Shown one piece after another: positions 60,531 through 64,000 of a stretch of DNA of 64,000 nucleotides; position 1 is the stretch's first letter, and every line of letters begins with the position of its first letter. The position numbers were made by a program, and so were the translations under genes. Source of the DNA: JABMMZ01 sp040403495 (GTDB taxonomy: Bacteria; Bacteroidota; Bacteroidia; NS11-12g; UBA955); contig JBBAKM010000003.1 of assembly GCA_040403495.1 (NCBI GenBank), positions 124,001 through 188,000 on the forward strand, in the 5' to 3' direction. Under the pieces are notes generated by a model. That model made no database searches. It was not told the origin of the DNA and saw nothing but the letters and a program-made list of their open reading frames with translations.

Positions 60531-60690
60531 TTCCCGATAGCTATCGGGACCAATAACTAACAACTAATAACTATTTCCCGATAGCTATCGGGACTAATAA
60601 CCAATAACTATTTCCCGATAGCTATCGGGACTAATAACTATTAACCAATAACTATTAACAAATAACTATTAACAAATAACTATTAACAAA
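60531..60690. repeat. AGCT-centred palindromes and TAATAACTATT array after rpiB
   Basis: Three perfect copies of the 18-bp palindrome TCCCGATAGCTATCGGGA (60532-60549, 60576-60593, 60613-60630) alternate with ACTAATAACTATT units, and the array runs to the rpiB stop codon. In the sense strand of rpiB the unit reads GTTATTTGTTAATA, matching the arrays downstream of other genes in the window. Confidence 0.9.
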
Positions 60691-61120
60691 TAACTATCTT
60701 ATCAACCCTAGTTTGGTGTCTTCCTCCTTCAAACGCAGCATTGAGGTAGGCAGAAACAATTTCTTTGGCTTGTTCTGTACTTATAAAACGGGCAGGCAAG
60801 CACAGGATATTGGCATTGTTATGCTGACGGGCCAAAGCACCTAATTCGGGCACCCAACACAATGCCGCTCTAATTCCTTTGTGTTTATTTGCAGTTAAGC
60901 ATACTCCATTACCACTTCCGCAAATTAGTATTCCAAGTGACTGTGAATCCGACTCAACAGCAGCTGCTAAGGGATGTACCACATCGGGATAATCCATAGA
61001 CTCTTTAGAAAAACAGCCATGGTCTTTTAGTTCATAATTCTGATTGCTCAAAAAGTTGATCAATTCTTGTTTTAAATCGAATCCTGCGTGGTCGCAGCCA
61101 ATATGTAATAATTGTTTCAT
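60683..61120 (-). CDS. rpiB: Ribose-5-phosphate isomerase B
   Basis: 145-residue RpiB/LacAB-family enzyme interconverting ribose 5-phosphate and ribulose 5-phosphate. Active-site segments: GCDHAGFDLKQEL (8-20), ILICGSGNGVCLTANKHKGIRAALC (about 65-89) with the catalytic Cys, and HNNANILCLPARF (about 99-111). Length is typical. It ends the tatC-rpiB block, 5 bp after tatC. Non-oxidative pentose phosphate partners in the window are rpe and the transaldolase-family enzyme. Confidence 0.95.
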   Translation of the reverse strand: MKQLLHIGCDHAGFDLKQELINFLSNQNYELKDHGCFSKESMDYPDVVHPLAAAVESDSQSLGILICGSGNGVCLTANKHKGIRAALCWVPELGALARQHNNANILCLPARFISTEQAKEIVSAYLNAAFEGGRHQTRVDKIVIC

Positions 61121-61125
61121 GAAAT

Positions 61126-61959
61126 TTATTGTTCTAATTTTTGCTGACGTTCAACTCGAGCTGCTATTAATACCCCCAACTCGAAAAGGGAATACAATGG
61201 AATTGTTAATATAATCTGACTCACCACATCAGGAGGAGTTACAATGGCGGCAACAATCAGAATAATTACAAAAGCATGTTTGCGGTATTTTTTCAAAAAT
61301 GATGAAGAAATCAACCCTATTCTAGCCAAAAAATACATTAATATGGGCAATTCAAAAATCAAACCGGTTCCCAAAACCAATAAGCTTACAAAAGCCACTA
61401 TGTTTTGAATACTGATGAAATTTTTAATATCTGGACTTAATGAATAATTAAAGAAAAAATTAACCGAAATAGGACACAAAACAAAGTAACCAAATGATAT
61501 CCCCATTGCAAATAAAGCGGTAGTATAAAACACAAATCCTCTAGTATTCTTTCTTTCCTTTGCAGACAAAGCTGGTTTAATAAACAACCAAATTTGGTAT
61601 AAAATAAACGGCATCGAAAGCACTATACCTACTATAAAGGCCAACTTAAATGACATCATAAATTGACCAGCCATTTCGGTATTTAACAAATCAAATTTAA
61701 GTTCCTGAAAGCAATACTGATCGGAATTATAAAAATAATGTGATAATTTACAAACCAATTGATAACTCAAAAAATCATTTTTTATAGGACCTGTAATGAC
61801 CTCATGAAAAATAAAATCCATATAAATAAATGCCACTATGGACATTATCACCAATGCATAAGCACTCCTTATTAGATATTTTCTTAAAACATCTATGTGG
61901 TCGAAGAAAGACATTTCCTTGTCTTCTTCAGGTTCGATATATTCTTGGTCTAGTGCCAC
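61126..61959 (-). CDS. tatC: Sec-independent protein translocase TatC
   Basis: 277-residue six-helix protein that binds twin-arginine signal peptides. It contains EMSFFDHIDVLRKYLIRS, then PFILYQIWLFIKPALSAKERKN, and LVLGTGLIFELPILMYFLARIGLISSSFLKKYRKHAFV, then TPPDVVSQIILTIPLYSLFELG. The start is GTG at 61959: no ATG fits upstream and the next Met is at the conserved core. In the N-terminal Tat recognition motif the usual Glu before LR is Val (HIDVLR) and Asp sits one residue earlier. It follows fabG by 6 bp. Confidence 0.92.
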   Translation of the reverse strand: MALDQEYIEPEEDKEMSFFDHIDVLRKYLIRSAYALVIMSIVAFIYMDFIFHEVITGPIKNDFLSYQLVCKLSHYFYNSDQYCFQELKFDLLNTEMAGQFMMSFKLAFIVGIVLSMPFILYQIWLFIKPALSAKERKNTRGFVFYTTALFAMGISFGYFVLCPISVNFFFNYSLSPDIKNFISIQNIVAFVSLLVLGTGLIFELPILMYFLARIGLISSSFLKKYRKHAFVIILIVAAIVTPPDVVSQIILTIPLYSLFELGVLIAARVERQQKLEQ

Positions 61960-61965
61960 TTTTTA

Positions 61966-62709
61966 TTACATTAACATACCACCACAAACACTGATGGTTT
62001 GTCCAGTAACATAAGCACTCATATCACTTGCCAAAAACAAACAAACATTGGCTACATCTTCTGTAGAACCGCCTCTTTTTAAAGGAATAGTATCTACCCA
62101 TTGTTTTTTGATATCTTCGTTCAAAGCGCCTGTCATTTCTGTTTCAATAAAACCAGGAGCAATGGCATTACATCTTACATTTCTACTGCCTAATTCTTTG
62201 GCCATTGATTTTGTAAAACCAATCATTCCCGCTTTACTTGCGCTGTAGTTGGACTGACCTGCATTGCCTGTAACACCAACTACTGAAGTCATATTGATGA
62301 TACTGCCCGATCTGTTTTTTAAGAATGTTTTTAAACAAGCCTTGGTTAAATTGAATGCCGATTTCAAATTGGTGTTAATCACTTCGTCCCATTGTTCTTC
62401 GGTCATTCTCATTAAAAGATTGTCACGGGTAATACCTGCATTGTTAATTAAAATATCAATACTGCCAAAATCAGCAATAATGGCATCCGCTAATTCGTGT
62501 GCAGCAGCAAAATTAGAAGCATCACTTTGATAACCTTTCACTTTAACTCCGTATTGTGCAGATAATTCGGCTTCAAATTGACGTGCTTTTTCAACAGAGC
62601 TTGCAAAAGTAAAAGCGATATTAGCTCCATTTTTAGCAAAAGTTTCTGCGATTCCTTTACCTATACCACGACTTGCGCCTGTTATTAAGGCAACTTTTCC
62701 TTTCAACAT
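61966..62709 (-). CDS. fabG: 3-oxoacyl-[ACP] reductase
   Basis: 247-residue NADPH-dependent short-chain dehydrogenase of fatty-acid synthesis. TGASRGIGKGIAE (10-22) is the nucleotide site, NNAGITRDNLLMRM (about 88-101) is typical of FabG, and the catalytic Ser-Tyr-Lys are in INMTSVVG, NYSASKAGMI. The C-terminus has GQTISVCGGMLM, as usual in FabG. First of a fabG-tatC-rpiB run spaced by 5-6 bp. Confidence 0.94.
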   Translation of the reverse strand: MLKGKVALITGASRGIGKGIAETFAKNGANIAFTFASSVEKARQFEAELSAQYGVKVKGYQSDASNFAAAHELADAIIADFGSIDILINNAGITRDNLLMRMTEEQWDEVINTNLKSAFNLTKACLKTFLKNRSGSIINMTSVVGVTGNAGQSNYSASKAGMIGFTKSMAKELGSRNVRCNAIAPGFIETEMTGALNEDIKKQWVDTIPLKRGGSTEDVANVCLFLASDMSAYVTGQTISVCGGMLM

Positions 62710-62730
62710 ATTTTGATAATTATTAAACAG

Positions 62731-62738
62731 CGAAAATA
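62731..62738 (-). promoter_or_regulatory. -7-like TATTTTCG for fabG
   Basis: Reverse complement CGAAAATA, 21 nt before the ATG. One base off TAnnTTTG; the same variant precedes other genes in this window. Confidence 0.4.
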
Positions 62739-62844
62739 AATCTTTTTTGTATTTTTTGTTTCTATTTTATTCGAAATCTGTAAATCGCAGTTTAGGATGG
62801 TCTGTTTGAAGTTCTATTTTCCTTTAATAAAACCTTCGAGAGCA

Positions 62845-62940
62845 CTTCCCATCGATAAACTCAGGGTAAACTAGCTCAGTACAAGCTCTCAGGGTGACAA
62901 TTTAACAAATAACTATTTCCAGATAGCTATAGGGACTATT
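62845..62940. repeat. CCTTCGAG / CCCTGAG repeat with degenerate AGCT palindrome
   Basis: CTTCGAGAG and CTCAGGGTAAAC arms (62832-62875), a TCTCAGGGTGACA copy near 62888, then TCCAGATAGCTATAGGGA (62918-62935), a degraded copy of the 18-bp palindrome, and an array unit ending at the GNAT stop. 62739-62831 shows nothing else. Confidence 0.7.
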
Positions 62941-62952
62941 AACTAATAACCA

Positions 62953-63372
62953 TTACCCAATACTCATCGCAAAGTGCTGTATGCCCGCTTCTTCAAACTG
63001 TGGACCGTAGCATTTAAATCCCATTTTTTCATAAAAAGGAACGGCATGAAGTTGGGCGTGTAGCATTAATTTAGTAGCATACGGCAAATCTTGCAACACG
63101 GATTTTACCAATGCTGCTCCCACTCCTGTATTTCTGTATTCTTTTAAAACGGCAAAACGTTCTAATTTGATAATCCCCTTGTCCTTAAAACGCCATCTTG
63201 CGGTTCCACATGCCTCTCCATTGTAATAAGCAATAAAGTGGGTGCATTTTTGGTCGTCCTCGTCGTACTCTTCTGCAGCATCTACATTCTGTTCTACCAC
63301 AAAAACCCGATTTCGGATACTAAAAATTGAATCTATTTCTGACTTTGTTTTAACTTTATTGACTTGAATCAT
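62953..63372 (-). CDS. GNAT-family N-acetyltransferase
   Basis: 139-residue ElaA/YjcF-like acetyltransferase. N-terminal SIRNRVFVVEQNVDAAEEYDEDDQ (about 16-39), GTARWRFKDKGIIKLERFAVLKEYRNTGVGAAL (about 57-88, acetyl-CoA loop RNTGVG), LHAQLHAVPFYEKMGF (about 103-118). It transfers an acetyl group from acetyl-CoA to an unknown amine. Its start overlaps the 3' end of the next upstream gene by 4 bp. Confidence 0.9.
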   Translation of the reverse strand: MIQVNKVKTKSEIDSIFSIRNRVFVVEQNVDAAEEYDEDDQKCTHFIAYYNGEACGTARWRFKDKGIIKLERFAVLKEYRNTGVGAALVKSVLQDLPYATKLMLHAQLHAVPFYEKMGFKCYGPQFEEAGIQHFAMSIG

Positions 63373-63716
63373 TTGTAAAATTTAAGGTGGTTTAAAAAAG
63401 GACGGTTTTTTAAGAAATCAAGTTGACCCTGATGGGTGTAGGCTTCTTTCTCAAAACTGATGGAACGGTAGGCCAAATCATGATTGAATCTGTGTTTTAC
63501 TAAACCATAGGCATATTCCAAAAAATACCAAATGTGGTAAGGAAGTATTAATAATTCCAACTGTTGTCGGTGGTGAATTTTTTCGTGATTAATTAAGGCC
63601 TTGTTGGAGCGCAACTGAGTTGTTTTAACAATAATAAAAGGCCACAACGCCATGGCATTTACTCTGGAGTCGTTCAATGAGAAAAGCTTTAACAATATCG
63701 AACTTACCAATATCAT
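63369..63716 (-). CDS. Small HExxH-containing membrane-associated protein
   Basis: 115 residues. The N-terminal 30 residues are moderately hydrophobic. The motif NHEKIHHRQQLE (about 42-53) holds HExxH followed by an acidic residue, and SFEKEAYTHQ around residue 88 supplies a possible third ligand Glu, as in gluzincin-type peptidases and in BlaR1-like M56 domains. The protein is too short for a complete peptidase and may be a remnant domain or a non-catalytic metal-binding unit. It overlaps the acetyltransferase by 4 bp and begins immediately after the coiled-coil gene stop. Confidence 0.7.
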   Translation of the reverse strand: MILVSSILLKLFSLNDSRVNAMALWPFIIVKTTQLRSNKALINHEKIHHRQQLELLILPYHIWYFLEYAYGLVKHRFNHDLAYRSISFEKEAYTHQGQLDFLKNRPFLNHLKFYK

Positions 63717-64000
63717 TTATTCTTCAATTTGCCCTTGTCCTTGCTCTTCTTTTTGCTTTTCTTCTTCTAATTTTTTGCGTCTTTCCTCACGTTCTTTCTC
63801 TATCATTTGTTTTAGAATTTCTTCCTCTGTCAATGGCTTTTTAGGTTCTTGATTGGGTGTATTTTCTAACTGATTGTTTTGATTTAATGAATCTTGCAAT
63901 TTCAAATTCAATCGTTTTAAACTGTCCAATTCTAGTTTCAACAGACTATTTTTTTCTTTCTCTGTCGTTAATTGATTGGTGGTTTTGTCAAGCGTCTTTG
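63717..64000 (-). CDS. Partial gene: C-terminal part of a coiled-coil protein
   Basis: The frame is open from the window edge (64000) to the stop at 63717, so about 94 residues of the C-terminus are visible and the start lies outside. The sequence is Lys/Glu/Gln-rich with a heptad-like region, KNSLLKLELDSLKRLNLKLQD, then a charged tail EEEILKQMIEKEREERRKKL and an EEQGQGQIEE end. No enzymatic motif. The TTG at 63941 could be read as a start but the frame clearly continues upstream. It abuts the HExxH gene, so the two are one operon. Confidence 0.6.
   Translation of the reverse strand, partial: KTLDKTTNQLTTEKEKNSLLKLELDSLKRLNLKLQDSLNQNNQLENTPNQEPKKPLTEEEILKQMIEKEREERRKKLEEEKQKEEQGQGQIEE

Noticed and set aside
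60531..60690. Regularly spaced palindromes resembling a CRISPR array
   Set aside because: Spacers are themselves repetitive, of unequal length, and no cas gene is present.
1..64000. tRNA, rRNA, insertion sequences, prophage or integrase genes
   Set aside because: None of their sequence signatures was found in any spacer or frame on reading both strands.

Overview
The window is an AT-rich chromosomal segment of a member of the Bacteroidota. The evidence is: secreted multidomain proteins with type IX secretion (T9SS) type A and type B C-terminal signals, a SusC/RagA-like TonB receptor with a carboxypeptidase-like N-terminal domain, promoters of the Bacteroidota form (TTTG, about 18-20 nt, TAnnTTTG) and the absence of Shine-Dalgarno sequences. 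A complete-looking mevalonate route (class II HMG-CoA reductase, two GHMP kinases, diphosphomevalonate decarboxylase, type 2 IPP isomerase) fits a Flavobacteriia/Chitinophagia-like lineage; the genus cannot be named. No rRNA, tRNA, CRISPR array or insertion sequence was found.

Layout. 0-12 kb: three large minus-strand T9SS cargo proteins, the outer two sharing a paralogous PKD-rich tail. 12.3-15 kb: a YbiT-type ABC-F protein plus a small membrane protein, then ferredoxin-iscX. 15-20.4 kb and 25.3-27.7 kb: the mevalonate/isoprenoid genes in two minus-strand blocks (UbiA prenyltransferase, mevalonate kinase, a flavoprotein, diphosphomevalonate decarboxylase, GYDIA-type kinase; then HMG-CoA reductase and isomerase). 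Between them is a plus-strand cassette (105-aa protein and a 1193-aa T9SS type B protein) bracketed by the same compound palindromic repeat in direct orientation. 27.8-29.9 kb: a DUF4143 ATPase behind three tandem operator-like repeats, followed by a three-copy 103-104 bp tandem repeat. 29.9-36.2 kb: minus-strand M1 aminopeptidase, riboflavin synthase, TonB receptor and rpe. 36.3-41.6 kb: plus-strand M28 peptidase, metF, rsgA, DedA and aroE, plus an unlisted 43-aa lipoprotein on the minus strand. 41.6-48.8 kb: a 2415-aa T9SS type B protein. 48.9-57 kb: housekeeping and membrane genes (lipocalin-like lipoprotein, DUF1761, thioesterase, LOG protein, MMPL transporter, transaldolase-family aldolase, K+ channel, xseAB). 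57-60.2 kb: a secreted C10 cysteine protease translationally coupled to a lipoprotein. 60.7-64 kb: rpiB, tatC, fabG, a GNAT acetyltransferase, a small HExxH membrane protein and the 3' part of a coiled-coil gene running off the window.

Intergenic regions carry several families of dispersed repeats: an 18-bp palindrome TCCCGATAGCTATCGGGA, CACCCTGAG/CTCGAAGGGTG palindromes, a CTAGCAAGATGCTAG element, and low-complexity arrays that start at stop codons in a fixed sense orientation. These repeats, the cassette inserted in the mevalonate locus and the operator array before the DUF4143 ATPase are the least ordinary parts of the window.
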